DNA of 64,000 nt from Ascaphus truei (lineage: Eukaryota > Chordata > Amphibia > Anura > Ascaphidae): positions 220,713,834 through 220,777,833 of the forward strand of contig CM071568.1 in NCBI GenBank assembly GCA_036426205.1, written 5' to 3'. Below, one piece after another: positions 54,006 to 64,000 of the stretch. The stretch's first letter is position 1, and every line of letters starts with the position of its first letter. The notes beneath the pieces were generated by a model that worked only from the letters and a program-made list of their open reading frames with translations, ran no database searches and was not told where the DNA came from. The position numbers and the translations under genes are program-made.

Positions 54006-54655
54006 AAACACCAAATAGTGCAATATTGTCTACTTCAGCAAATTAGCTTCAATGCTGGAAGTTCTATAAAATTTGCACTCACGTGTTTAACGTGAAATCA
54101 GAGCGTGTTCTTGGTGTGGGTATTCAAAGTTACCAACTTATGTCTCCAGACAGGTACTCCAGATCCACATAGAGAGGGGGAAATTCCTATACAAAAAGAG
54201 GGGAAAAGCAAATAGTATAGTACTGTTTTTAATGTTAAACAACACAAAGTATTCCACTTACATAAGTGCCTTTGTTTGAGAGCATTCAGAACCACACTGG
54301 GTCACAGGGTCAGCAAAATATTCACAGCAAGCAGCATCCGCTTCACGGCCCGTCACAGCAGGTACGGGCTGGTTAAGTTGTCCTCCACTCCAAATGTCAT
54401 CAACAAGGGCTCCTTTAGTGGTAACTGAATCACCCCACATGTTTCCACTGTAAAGTCTCTCCGGGGCTAATCTTTTGTATATGGAATTCCCCCTCTCTAA
54501 TGAGATCTGGAGTACTGTCTGGGAATAAGTTGGAATGAGAACCACAATGCTCTGATTTCACGTTAAACACGTGAGTGCAAATTTTATAGAACTTCCAGCA
54601 TTGAAGCTAATTTGCTGAAGCAGAATATATTGCAGTATTTGGTGTTTTTAAACAT
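53999..54655. repeat. large inverted repeat inside the Penelope-like element
   Basis: 54033-54104 and 54549-54620 are perfect inverse copies over 72 bp (cttcagcaaattagcttcaa to its complement). Weaker pairing extends the arms outward to about 53,999 and 54,655. The spacer (54,105-54,548) has no recognised domain. Confidence 0.85.
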
Positions 54656-55050
54656 CTTTTCAAATATGGAGGGTTCAAGATCATACAATATCTCTATGTT
54701 TATAAATTGTAACACAGAATTTGTAATATACGTGTTAATATGTGGATGCAATAAGAGATATATTCATCTGACTACTCGCATGTTGAAACTTCGGATCATG
54801 GAATACATGAGATTAATTCTCAAAAAAGATCTCATGCATCCTGTATCTAAACATTTTTGTGAATGCCAAGATGGGTCCCTTGTTAATTTTAAATGCATAG
54901 CCATCAAACATATTCAGTTTCATTATAGAGGTGGTGACAGAACAAATGCTTTATATACTGTAGGAGAGAAGCATATTGGATTTTTCTGTAGATACTTTGA
55001 TCCCAAAAGGACTTAATACTGAATGGGATCTAAAACATTTCCTCTGAACA
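54640..55050 (+). pseudogene. Penelope-like GIY-YIG endonuclease domain
   Basis: Reads FINCNTEFVIYVLICGCNKR, YIHLTTRMLKLRIMEY, HPVSKHFCECQDGSLVNFKC, then YRGGDRTNALYTVGEKHIGF and, after a stop at 55,014-55,016, LNTEWDLKHFL. This follows the family pattern C-t--VIY-L-C-C--QYVG-T-R-L--RI-EH, then GGDR---L---E-yWI--L and LN---DL. The catalytic YVG is YIH here and the RE of the family is EK, so the enzyme is probably dead. Confidence 0.7.
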
Positions 55051-55065
55051 TATATCGATGTTTGT

Positions 55066-55894
55066 CCAGTCACCAGCAATTTCTATGTTAAGACATTCTA
55101 TTCTTGTGATTTCTCCTTGATTGGCATTTTATAGTAATACTATTGATATACACCTGCTAGGCTTGCTATATCTGATGCCAAAAACGTTTATCCCCTATAA
55201 GAAACCTCATGGTCATGTATGTGTTTGTAATAACTCTATAGGCATGTCACTTATTCTTGTATTTTGTGTATGAAGCCATAAATCCATTAATATATCAATC
55301 ACCTGGTCTCTGCATATATACAAACACTTTATGTTTTGAATACAACTTTACCATGTTCTATTGAACATCTCATGATTTACATTTACATGAGGTTGTTTAT
55401 TCTAATTAAGACACATAGTTATAACAATTTGTTTGAGTGAACTCGTTTTTTCAATATTTATATTTGGTTCTTATTATTTGATTATTATTATTTAGATCTT
55501 GGTTTGATTAAAACCTATTCATCTCTTTGTCAATTTTCAAAAATATGTATAATCAATGCAGTTGAGATCTTATGAATTAGCGATCATGTCAGCATTATAA
55601 CTATCACTTTAACTATAACATATAGTTTACCACTTAATATACTATGGAATCTCATGAGAATTGATAGACTTAGAGTTGGACTTATTTAATATCTCTGTCC
55701 ATCCATTTCAACTAAATTCATACTTACAGTAGATATACTTAGTCTATTTGTGGAGATTAAATAACTATATAGCACTGATGACAGTCCGGTTTCTGTATTT
55801 CAATCTTCCCTTTTGTGTATATATTTATACACTATGAGATACCTATTCAGATTTTTTCATATTGAGTGATAATCTTGTGGAAAACTGTATAGAA
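55066..55894. other. no recognised feature
   Basis: A/T-rich DNA after the Penelope-like copy, likely its 3' noncoding end at first. No genes. Confidence 0.3.
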
Positions 55895-55896
55895 TA

Positions 55897-57479
55897 CAGT
55901 TGTATGAAAAAGAAAGTACACCCTCTTTGAATTCTATGGTTTTACATATCAGGACATAATAACAATCATTTGTTACTTAGCAGGTCTAAAAATTAGGTAA
56001 ATACAACCTCAGATGAACAACAACACATGACATATTACACCATGTCATGATTTATTTAACAAAAATAAAGCTAAAATGGAGAATCTATGTGTGAAAAACT
56101 AAGTACACCCATACTGCTCCCATGGCAATTAAGATGCTAAGTAGCAGACAGGTGCTGCTAATCAAATGCCATTGATTAATTGATCATCAGCAAGTGTGAC
56201 CACCTCTATAAAAGCCGGTTTTAGTAGTTTACTGGTCTGGAGCATTCAGGTGTCTGTTAACACAATGCTAAGGAGAAAAGACATCAGCAATGATCTTAGA
56301 GAAGCAATTGTTGCTGCCCATCAATCTGGGAAGGGTTGTAAGGCCATTTCCAAACAATTTAAAGTCCATCATTCTACAGTGAGAAAGATTATTCAAAAGT
56401 GGAAAACATTCAAGACAGTTGCCAATCTTCCCAGGACTGGACGTCTCAGCAAATTCACCCCAAGATCAGACCGTGCAATGCTCAGAGAAATTGCAAAAAA
56501 CCCAAGAGGTACATCTCAGACTCTACAGGCTTCAGTTGACATGTTAAATGTTAAAGTTCATGACAGTACAATTAGAAAAAGACTGAACAAGTATGGCTTG
56601 TTAGGAAGGGTTGCAAGGAAAAAGCCTCTTCCTCTAAAAAGAACATAGCAGCACGGCTTTGGTTTGCATCTGAACAAACTTCAAGACTTCTGGAACAATA
56701 TACTTTGGACAGACGAGACCGAAGTGGAGATGTTTTGCCATAATGCACAACGCCACGTTTGGCGAAAACCAAACACAGCATATCAGCACAAACACCTCAT
56801 ACCAACTGTCAAGAACGGTGGTGGAGGGGTGTTGATTTGGGCTTGTTTGCAGCCACAGGACCTGGGAACCTTGCAGTCATTGAGTCGACCATGAACTCCT
56901 CTGTATACCAAAGTATTCTAGAGTCAAATGTGAGGCCATCTGTCCGACAGCTAAAACTTGGCCGAAATTCGGTCATGCAAAAGGACAATGATCCCAAGCA
57001 CACCAGCAAATCTACAACAGAATGGCTGAAAAAGAAAAGAATCAAGGTGTTGCAATGGCCCAGTCAAAGTCCAGACCTCAACCCAATTGAAATGCTGTGG
57101 CTGAACCTTAAGAGAGCTGTGCATAAACAAATGCCCACAAACCTCAATGAACTGAAGCAACGTTGTAAAGAAGAGTGGGCCAAAATTCCTCCACAACAAT
57201 GTGAGAGTCTGATGAAGTCATACAGAAAATGATTACTTCACGTTATTGCTACTAAAGGTGGTTTTACAAGCTATTAAATCTTAAGGTATACTTAGTTTTT
57301 CACACATGGCGTCTCTATTTTGGCTTTATTTGTGTTAAATAAATCATGACACGGTGTAATATGTCATGTGTTGTTGTTCATCTGAGGCTATATTTATCTA
57401 ATTTTAAGACCTGCTAAGGAACAGTTAATTGATATTATGTCCTGATATGTAAAACCATAGAATTCAAAGAGGATGTACT
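55897..57479 (+). mobile_element. Tc1-type transposon, right end truncated
   Basis: Long inverted terminal repeats of about 200 bp: left 55897-56112 (cagttgtatgaaaaagaaag, then gtacaccctctttgaattc) and right about 57277-57479. TA precedes the left end. The right copy stops at ggatgtact, so the last ~20 bp of the repeat are lost. It contains one transposase gene. Confidence 0.9.
56265..57232 (+). pseudogene. Tc1 transposase, frameshifted
   Basis: The start MLRRKDISNDLREAIVAAHQ follows a normal leader. The paired DNA-binding region reads GKGCKAISKQFKVHHSTVRK and GLLGRVARKKPL. The DDE core has D in ILWTDETEVEMF near 56,710, GGGGVLIWAC near 56,820, D in KDNDPKHTSK near 56,985 and E in SPDLNPIEMLW near 57,075, giving the D-34-E spacing of Tc1. 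The frame breaks near 56,630 (where a stop appears after KRT), shifts back soon after, and shifts again near 56,845. Full length would be about 320 codons. It is not active as read. Confidence 0.9.
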
Positions 57480-58229
57480 GCATTGATTGATTGATGCCAT
57501 TATATGTCTTAATGCATCTAATGCTATCAGGTGTGTTTTAGTTCCTTTGAGGGGCTATATAACTCTGTTTTAATTTTTCCCCAAACCATGCTCCTTGGGA
57601 AAGGGCTATATAGCCTTAAACTCGTGGGAGAATTTTCCAGTTCTGTCCTTAGTGTGTTTTTTTGTTTTTTAAATATGTAATACATTAAAAGTTTTTTATT
57701 TTTATATCCACCCGGTGAGTTGATCAGTGGTTTGTACTGGATATGGCTGTTCAACCAATTTTTCTCCTGCCCATGGAATAAAGGGTAATGAAGATTTACT
57801 GGCACAAGTGATGAGACACTGTATGTATCCCAGACGGTGTGAGTATCTCTACCATGGGTCCTGGTGGGAAGGAGGCAAATCTAAATTCAGGGACAATGAA
57901 TACCACACAGATGAAGTACTTAAGGTACCAAGTTTAAGGACCTCCCTATTAGTGGTGCGAGCTGTCTGGGGAAGAATGCTTAATGCAACTATATTATTTT
58001 ACACCAGTTAATGTCCAAATCAACAAGTTTACTGCCCTATATAGTACTAGTCGAAAGAAAAATTGATAAGGGCAGCAATTGCTTTATTGCAGCATGTGAA
58101 TGTGTTATTCAGTGAAAATTGCTAATTTATGTGTTCATTTGCATATCGGTTGAAGAGGCATCCACAAATGTATTCATTGCTGCTTTGGCTGCCTCTAAAC
58201 CCTTGACTGAATACTGTATGTTGTAGTTA
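57480..58229. other. no recognised feature
   Basis: Mixed DNA with a short A/T-rich stretch. No domain or repeat boundary was identified. Confidence 0.3.
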
Positions 58230-58660
58230 AATAGCAGCCAGGGACTTCGAGCCTCTGCCAGAGCATTGCATGTGTTCCCTTTGTTCCTGGCCACCCTGGG
58301 CTCTAGTTCCTGAGCCTTCAGTGTGGCTTGCGAATCCCTGTGACTTGCCTATCCCCAATGGCTTCCCTGTTCCAGGGGCTAGCCTGTTGCTGTGGCTTGC
58401 TATCCCTGTGGCTTCCATGTTCATTTGGAATTCCTGTTGCTGACCCTGGACCGTGACCCAGTCCTCGCTGCCTTTGTCCTGCCCTGACCTTTTGCCTGTC
58501 GCCTGGATTCTGCACCACTGCCACCTGATCTGATTCTTTGCTTTCTGACCATGAATACTCTAACAGGACTCTGTCCCTTGGCTCTGGTTGGTTATTGGCA
58601 TCCCTACCTCAACCCTGTGGGTCAGCTTCCAGATTGGAGATGAGTACCGTCACACAAGAC
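58230..58660 (+). repeat. Pyrimidine-biased repeat, possibly LTR-derived
   Basis: Imperfect repeats of ctgttgctgtggcttgct / atccctgtggcttcc and ctgaccctggaccgtgaccc. The composition is like the leader of the sushi-type copy at 46.6-46.9 kb. No LTR ends were found. Confidence 0.3.
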
Positions 58661-61600
58661 AAGTATTACGGTGAGGCATGTGAGGATAGATCAAGGTGTC
58701 TTTCTAAATTAGGAATGTATAATGTGTGCATGGGTACAATTTGTGTGCATAAATAAAAACATTTTAGGTTCACCTTGGATTTTTATTATAATATTTAGCT
58801 TTTAATACAAGTTAGGGTTAAGCTTAAGATACAATTGTTAACATGTCTTTGAATATATTATACAGTATTTGTTTGGATAGTGTACTGTAGACTCCATTTT
58901 CAGTTAAGAGATGATATGGAATTTACATAGATAAAATGACATTTTTAACAGTTAAAATTTTTGTTAAACACACAAGTACTTTGCCACTACCGCCTCTTGT
59001 TATAAATTTGAAATGGTTCTAATAAGTACTTATTTATTTATCTGTGTACTCCAGCTATACATTTCTAAAATGTAATCATTCCCCCTTGTAACAACAGTCC
59101 ACACTGCTACACTGCTCTTGTTTTTGATTGGGTATTTGTTTTAATTTGTATACTACCTAAACCAGGTGGTCCCTTGGAAATGATCTTTGGCGCCCCAACT
59201 CTATGGAGCCCCTAGTTTCCAAAATACAGGCAGGATCTCGAGAAGGGTCGGAATATCTGCCCGGTGGAAACAATATGAGATTGTTACAATCTGCCTTATT
59301 TGTCATTTTTTTTGTGTCAAACACAGGCACAAAAAACTAGAAATATCTTGAGAACTGAGGGGCTACCATAAAATGGAGGATCACTGATCAAATCCAGGGG
59401 AACCCCACTTTCAAATACATAACAAAATAGGGAATGCTGCTTAAAATTCCATTCTCTGTTGTACAGATATTCAAAGGTCATTAAAACGCAATTGTTAGTT
59501 CACTCATTGGGCCTGATTTATGTTCAGCATAACTGCAACATTTTTGTTAACCAAGGACACAAGTCATCCACAATTCATAATTTATTAAATATGCCAGATA
59601 TATTGCATGGAAAATTACTGTTGTAGGAATCTTGAAGAGTTTATAGATTCAGCGTGTCTAAAAGGGATATTACTAAGGTGCACTTACTATATTTGCTGAT
59701 GCAGCTATGGGCCATTTCCAGATAAAATTCCACGGAATTTCGTCCGACAGAGAATAAATCATCCACTTTGGCACATACTGTATGAAACCAGCCACTACTG
59801 TAAGGGGTTTCTGGACTATACTTCCTGTGCATGATACTTACTGAATTTTTGTTGATGAGTTTACAGTGACAGTGCCAGTAAACAGAGGGCATAATTTTGC
59901 AGTTTTCCAACTGTGTAAATATCTTCAGGCAACAGAGAACAATACATTTTACAGAGTTTTTGTCTTACTCATAGTTTTATGTAAGTTTAATGTACAAATT
60001 GCAGATAAAACATATTTTTTTTAGTCTAATTAAAATGTACACAGATGTTATCACGTTGTGTAGTGCAGTTTAAGCATAATTCTATGAAATACAACAAAAT
60101 ACTACAGTTATGTCTATCTATGGGATATTAGGAGGGAGCAATAATACTGTCTTTTCTTCAGCACCGTTATGGTTTAAGAACACAAATATGTCCATATGGA
60201 TTATGATTTTAGATTATAATGATTCAGGCAATTTATGTAATTAAATTATTCAATTTATAGTATCAAATGTTATCTCTAGAGCCCTTGCATTATGATAAAA
60301 ATAGGTATAATTTGAAATGCACAGTATGTTTTGCTATTTCCGGTCACAAAAGACATTTGCAATTGGCAAAAAAAAAAAAGGAGAGTATCTCTATACCAAG
60401 CTAAAATAAAATCTGTAGACACTTGGACATATTTAAATTGTCAGATTTCCCTGCAAATGAAGCTCTGGAGGCAGTGAATCCTTCTACATGTGTAGCTAAG
60501 GGAGGAGTAGTACATCCACTCAGGATGTGTGATTAACTTGTGTACTTAGAGGACAGATAAATTGGTACAGTGTAGGTAGGTACAGTAACAATATTGAATT
60601 CCCAAATTGAATAAAGCTTCTAAAAAGAACAAAAAGGGGCACGTTAGAGGGATTTCTTCTTATTCAAGTCAATAGACCTCCTTCATTTCATTTGTACCTG
60701 AACATGTAGTTAAGTAAAGCATTTTCACATAAATGTAGGTACAGTAATAATATTGAATTCCCAAATTGAATAAAGCTTCTAAAAAGAACAAAAAGGGGCA
60801 CGTTAGAGGGATTTCTTCTTATTAGAACCATTACATCTAATGTAAGTCAGTGTAAGTCCCATACTTAAGAGTTTAAAAGCCCCTGTATAACTGTCACGCA
60901 GTCACAGCATGTTTATTTCTAGGAGTTATGTTTCCAGTTTCCTGTTTACATGCACTTCATGTGATTTGTGACATGCAGAGCCAGCAGATAGAAAGATGCC
61001 ATCTTTATTTCTTCTTCACACATCGACAATTCTCAGCAACAACCACAATTTAAAACATTCCCGAGTGTTCAATTATTGCAAAATGCTTAAAGAACCAAAT
61101 CCATTCCCATTTTCCTTACCACAGACATGTAAGATCAGAAAGAGCAGAACAGCCATTTAGATGTTCTTGACTGATGATCCATCTAGCATCAGTCATATGG
61201 TCTCTTGGCTGTATTTATTATGATCCATCTGTTGCAAAGAGATGGTATCTGATTGTATTTTAGCTAGTATGCTTAATAAGAAAGTATGATCTATTCCATG
61301 TATCCTTTAGCTAGAAACTAACTTCTAGTTGTTGCATATCAGTTTGAGCAAAAAATATAAGCATCAAGATGCCAAATAAATTAGTAGCTGTTAGTGAGAA
61401 AGAGACACGTGGTGTATTAAGGTGGATTACAGTATTTGCTGCTAAAAAAGATACATTCTATTGCATTTGGTATCTAAGAAATTTAAAGAGATTAATTTAC
61501 ATGTCCCAAAACCAATACCATAAAGCGCAACTCCTTGCCACATATTTGATGTCACTGGATAATAAAATGTACTTTATAAAGGACTGGGTTGAAAGACTGT

Positions 61601-61689
61601 AATAGCCATTAAATAAGGAAATGGAGTGATATTGGAACTTAGAAAAAGACTTAAGAATTCTCTACACACAATCCCCAGACTTCGGTAAA
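58661..61689. other. A/T-rich, no gene; 89-bp direct repeat
   Basis: 60576-60664 is repeated at 60735-60823 with one or two differences (aatattgaattcccaaattg and gggcacgttagagggatttc). Apart from this I see no feature. Short ORFs lack domains. Confidence 0.4.
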
Positions 61690-62065
61690 AAAAATTGAGA
61701 AAAAAGTCAAAAGTATCTGGTTGCTCCTCCTTCCCTTACCATGCACCCCACAACTAGAACAATCTACCAGAGACTCTCACAGCAGCCCCCAGTCTGTTCT
61801 TTCAAATCTAAAGCTGTCTCACACTTTAATCTGGTCTGCAACTGTTATATACGCCTATGATATATATTATCTTTAACTGTGCATGCAATGTCTTGTATAT
61901 AATGTATAACCCTGCTCACTTAATGTAACCATGTATTTGTAACCATGTATTTGTCATCACAACTCTATGTCCAGGACATACTAGAAAATGAGAGGTAACT
62001 CTCAATGTATAACTTCATAGTAAAACATGTTATAAATAAATATAAATAATGAATAAATAAATCAA
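61690..62065 (+). mobile_element. L2-type LINE 3' end
   Basis: Decayed coding end with AACTAGAACAATCTACCAG-like sequence (the family's WNNLP motif is recognisable as N-NLPETL in one frame) and then tctttcaaatctaaagctgt. A 3' tail follows with gagaggtaactctcaatgta and taaaacatgttataaataaa, the kind of tail found on frog L2 elements. It is heavily 5'-truncated. Confidence 0.6.
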
Positions 62066-62099
62066 TAGTGAATCTGATCTGGTAAAATAATCATTACAA

Positions 62100-63526
62100 C
62101 TGTATTTACTATATACAGAGAATGCCTAACGCTCTCCAGTCACAGTAAAAGATAAGATAAACTCCCATGGTGCATATGGGAATGGGGTACACATATATAC
62201 AAAAACCGGTCAAAACACAAGTGTTTGGCCGGAAAAGAATCCCAAATAGTTGCACTCAGTGGGGGCACAGTTAAGTTGGACAATGTATAGTCCCTGGTAA
62301 TCGTAACCTAATATATGCCATATAACAAAAATAATACAATTTTATTTAACATAATAAACAGAATAAAGAAATAGCTGACACAAATAAAAATAGATAGGCA
62401 TAAACCCTCTAGTAATAGGTGTGACTGCTGGCGCTCCTACTTCATGAACAATAGGTAATTAGATAAAAAGATGGGTTACACAAAGACAAATAAGAAAATA
62501 GAACTTAAAGGGTTAAAAATGATAAATAAATAAAAAATATATAGTCAGATCAAGTGTTCCCAGATACAGAGTCCAATTTGAGGCTGAATATGGGTATGCT
62601 GCTTCTTTACAACCGGAACTAACCTCGGGACCGGTAAAAACTGAAGAAACAATCACAAAAAGAGAAAAAAACACAAAGCCCATAGAGTAGTATAGTCAGT
62701 TTATAAGATGAATAAAAAACGGTTCTAAACACTCACAAAAAATAAGTTGATACAGGCACTTCAGTACTTTGAATGACCGCTAGAACAGTGGTGATCCACT
62801 TGTCCGTTGGTTGGGGTGCTCAGTGTCTCTTCCTTCGCTCCTTCACTCGATCGGCGGCGTGTATCCGCTTCCGCGTCAGATGACTGTGACGTCAGCGTGT
62901 CTGTCGTCAATTGGGTGTTGGACTTTGGGCAGACACTTGCTCCCCCTCCAGACATGGCATACGGGAGCTCTATCTGTCGTGTGTACTCTCAGTAATTCAG
63001 TACTCTTAGCACAAACATCAGCAACCTTAGCAATGTCAGCCCAACGCGTTTCAAGGACCTTGTCCTCTTCGTCAAGGGCACTATCATTGCTTGGTTGCTA
63101 TAAGTCTTATATATAGGGGTAACAATTAAGTACCTCCTATAAATGATCAATAATATTGATTTCCTCCTAGTGGTTGTTTAAAGTATCCATAATAGGAGTC
63201 TAATCCAAGTGATTGGCTATAGAACAAATTCTTAAAAACTGTATATATTTATTAGGATACATTAAAAAATACTGTTTTAAATTCAATAATTTAGCTGCCA
63301 TAGAAAATTTAGTAAACATATTAGAATCTTTGTGTATACTAAAAATAGCAACTATTACAACAAGAATACAATCCATAAACTTACATTATATTATATTATC
63401 ATAACTCATTAATCAATCATATTAAAATAAAAATAAAAACAACATTAATATCTAATTGGTATATCAATAAAGGGAAAGATAATAAAAGTTATAAAAAATG
63501 GGAGGAAAAAGACCTAAAATGATTCA
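62100..63526 (-). mobile_element. Penelope-like noncoding region (pLTR-type), minus strand
   Basis: Follows the GIY-YIG coding end of the minus-strand copy. A/T-rich with a GC-rich block at 62,800-62,960 (cgatcggcggcgtgtatccg) and the hammerhead-like core at 63039. No ORF with a domain. Confidence 0.5.
63039..63079 (-). ncRNA. hammerhead-like fold (copy 4) in a Penelope-like element
   Basis: Read on minus: GCCC / ttgacga / agaggac-aag-gtcctt / gaaa / cgcgtt / GGGC. Stem I, stem II, GAAA and the ACGCGU stem III with GUU triplet are present. The invariant C of CUGANGA is U here, so activity is doubtful. It lies about 0.45 kb past the coding end of the Penelope-like copy in the same orientation. 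Confidence 0.4.
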
Positions 63527-64000
63527 TAAAAATGCTGCTAGGTCAATATCTTCGTTTAACCCATTTGAGGACATAGTGTTAAGCTGGTGTATCCAGTATG
63601 TTTCACGTTGTCTGAGTCTTAATATACGGTCCCCTCCATAATTATTAGGTCTAATGTATTCTATCCCTGTAATTTTTTAATTAGTAGGGTCTTTTTTATG
63701 TTTATGACTAAAGTTTCTGGGGACTCCATGGGTCAATACTCCCTTCAAGATGTTGCCTCTATGTTCCAAAAAGTGCTATTTTAGGCTTCTTTTGGTTCTC
63801 CCTATATATTGTAGGCCGCATGTGCACTCTAATAGATAAATTACAAATGATGTTTTACAATTGATCAAATGTTTGATCGGGTATGTATTAGAGGAATGCT
63901 TGGATATGAATGAGGTGGCTCCATTGGTTATATGTTTACATGTGATTCACCTACCACCACATTGAAAGTTGCCTACAATTTTAGTAGGTATAGAAGTAGC
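63527..64000 (-). pseudogene. Penelope-like GIY-YIG endonuclease, continues past the window
   Basis: On minus, from the window edge: CKHITNGATSFISKHSSNTY, INCKTSFVIYLLECTCGLQY, IGRTK, a degenerate middle, then YGGDRILRLRQRETYWIHQL and NGLNEDIDLAAFL. The Cys-rich linker, GIY-YIG start (VIYL then QYIGRT) and final RETYWI / GLNED blocks are all family signatures. A stop (tga near 63,950) and frame breaks around 63,660-63,790 disrupt it. The RT would lie beyond the right edge. Confidence 0.8.

Larger units (their letters stand above)
53330..55060 (+). mobile_element. Penelope-like element, 5'-truncated and rearranged
   Basis: Coding blocks of the Penelope/Neptune type lie in order on plus: the end of the RT part at 53,575-53,790 and a GIY-YIG endonuclease at 54,640-55,050. 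Between them is an inverted repeat structure (see below). A short noncoding stretch with a weak stem-core at 53,366-53,412 lies upstream, where a pLTR would be. Confidence 0.75.

Overview
This window is eukaryotic, most likely from an anuran amphibian. That is an inference from the mix of repeat families (L2 LINEs, Penelope-like elements, Ty3/gypsy elements with vertebrate-type pol, Tc1, hAT and Tigger-type MITEs) and from intergenic DNA rich in A/T. Most of the sequence is transposable elements or their relics. No intact, unambiguous host gene is present. There are no rRNA or tRNA genes that I recognise, no prokaryotic operons and no CRISPR.

Layout. 1-561 is GC-rich with short repeats. 562-5408 is a 5'-truncated, decayed Ty3/gypsy copy (+) with its 3' LTR. 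6780-7609 (+) is a single-exon-like ORF for a coiled coil followed by a BEN-like domain, broken by one frameshift. It is followed by a tandemly duplicated 3' region and faces a divergent forkhead-domain ORF on the minus strand (9293-9864), also frameshifted once. Part of the forkhead locus recurs at 40.4-40.9 kb. 11483-11935 is a divergent LTR relic, and 13514-22202 is an LTR-to-LTR Ty3/gypsy element (-) whose gag resembles the PNMA/ZCCHC12 family. A 700-bp element is inserted in its 5' LTR.

22.2-29 kb is mostly unannotatable, with a GA-rich tract and a Tigger-type MITE. 29.2-36.8 kb is a dense field of minisatellites, foldback palindromes and inverted A/T-rich repeats that surrounds an L2-type LINE whose RT core is deleted. 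37.7-41.6 kb holds a hAT MITE, a direct/inverted repeat cluster and a solo LTR. A second hAT MITE lies at 44 kb and a foldback at 46 kb.

46.5-52.4 kb is the gag region of a sushi-type Ty3 element. It is split by a 4.8-kb LTR element (47297-52072, 5-bp target duplication) that has LTRs and a tRNA-Leu-like primer site but no recognisable gag or pol. Its inside encodes, on the minus strand, the broken pieces of a long coiled-coil protein. This is the most unusual object in the window. 53.3-55.1 kb is a Penelope-like element (+) with a GIY-YIG domain. 55897-57479 is a Tc1 element with a broken transposase. 61.7-62.1 kb is an L2 3' end, and 62.1-64.0 kb is a second Penelope-like element (-) running off the window.

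A recurring small fold with a hammerhead-ribozyme-like core is seen near several of the Penelope-like segments. Protein calls rest on reading motifs by eye. No alignment or database search was run.
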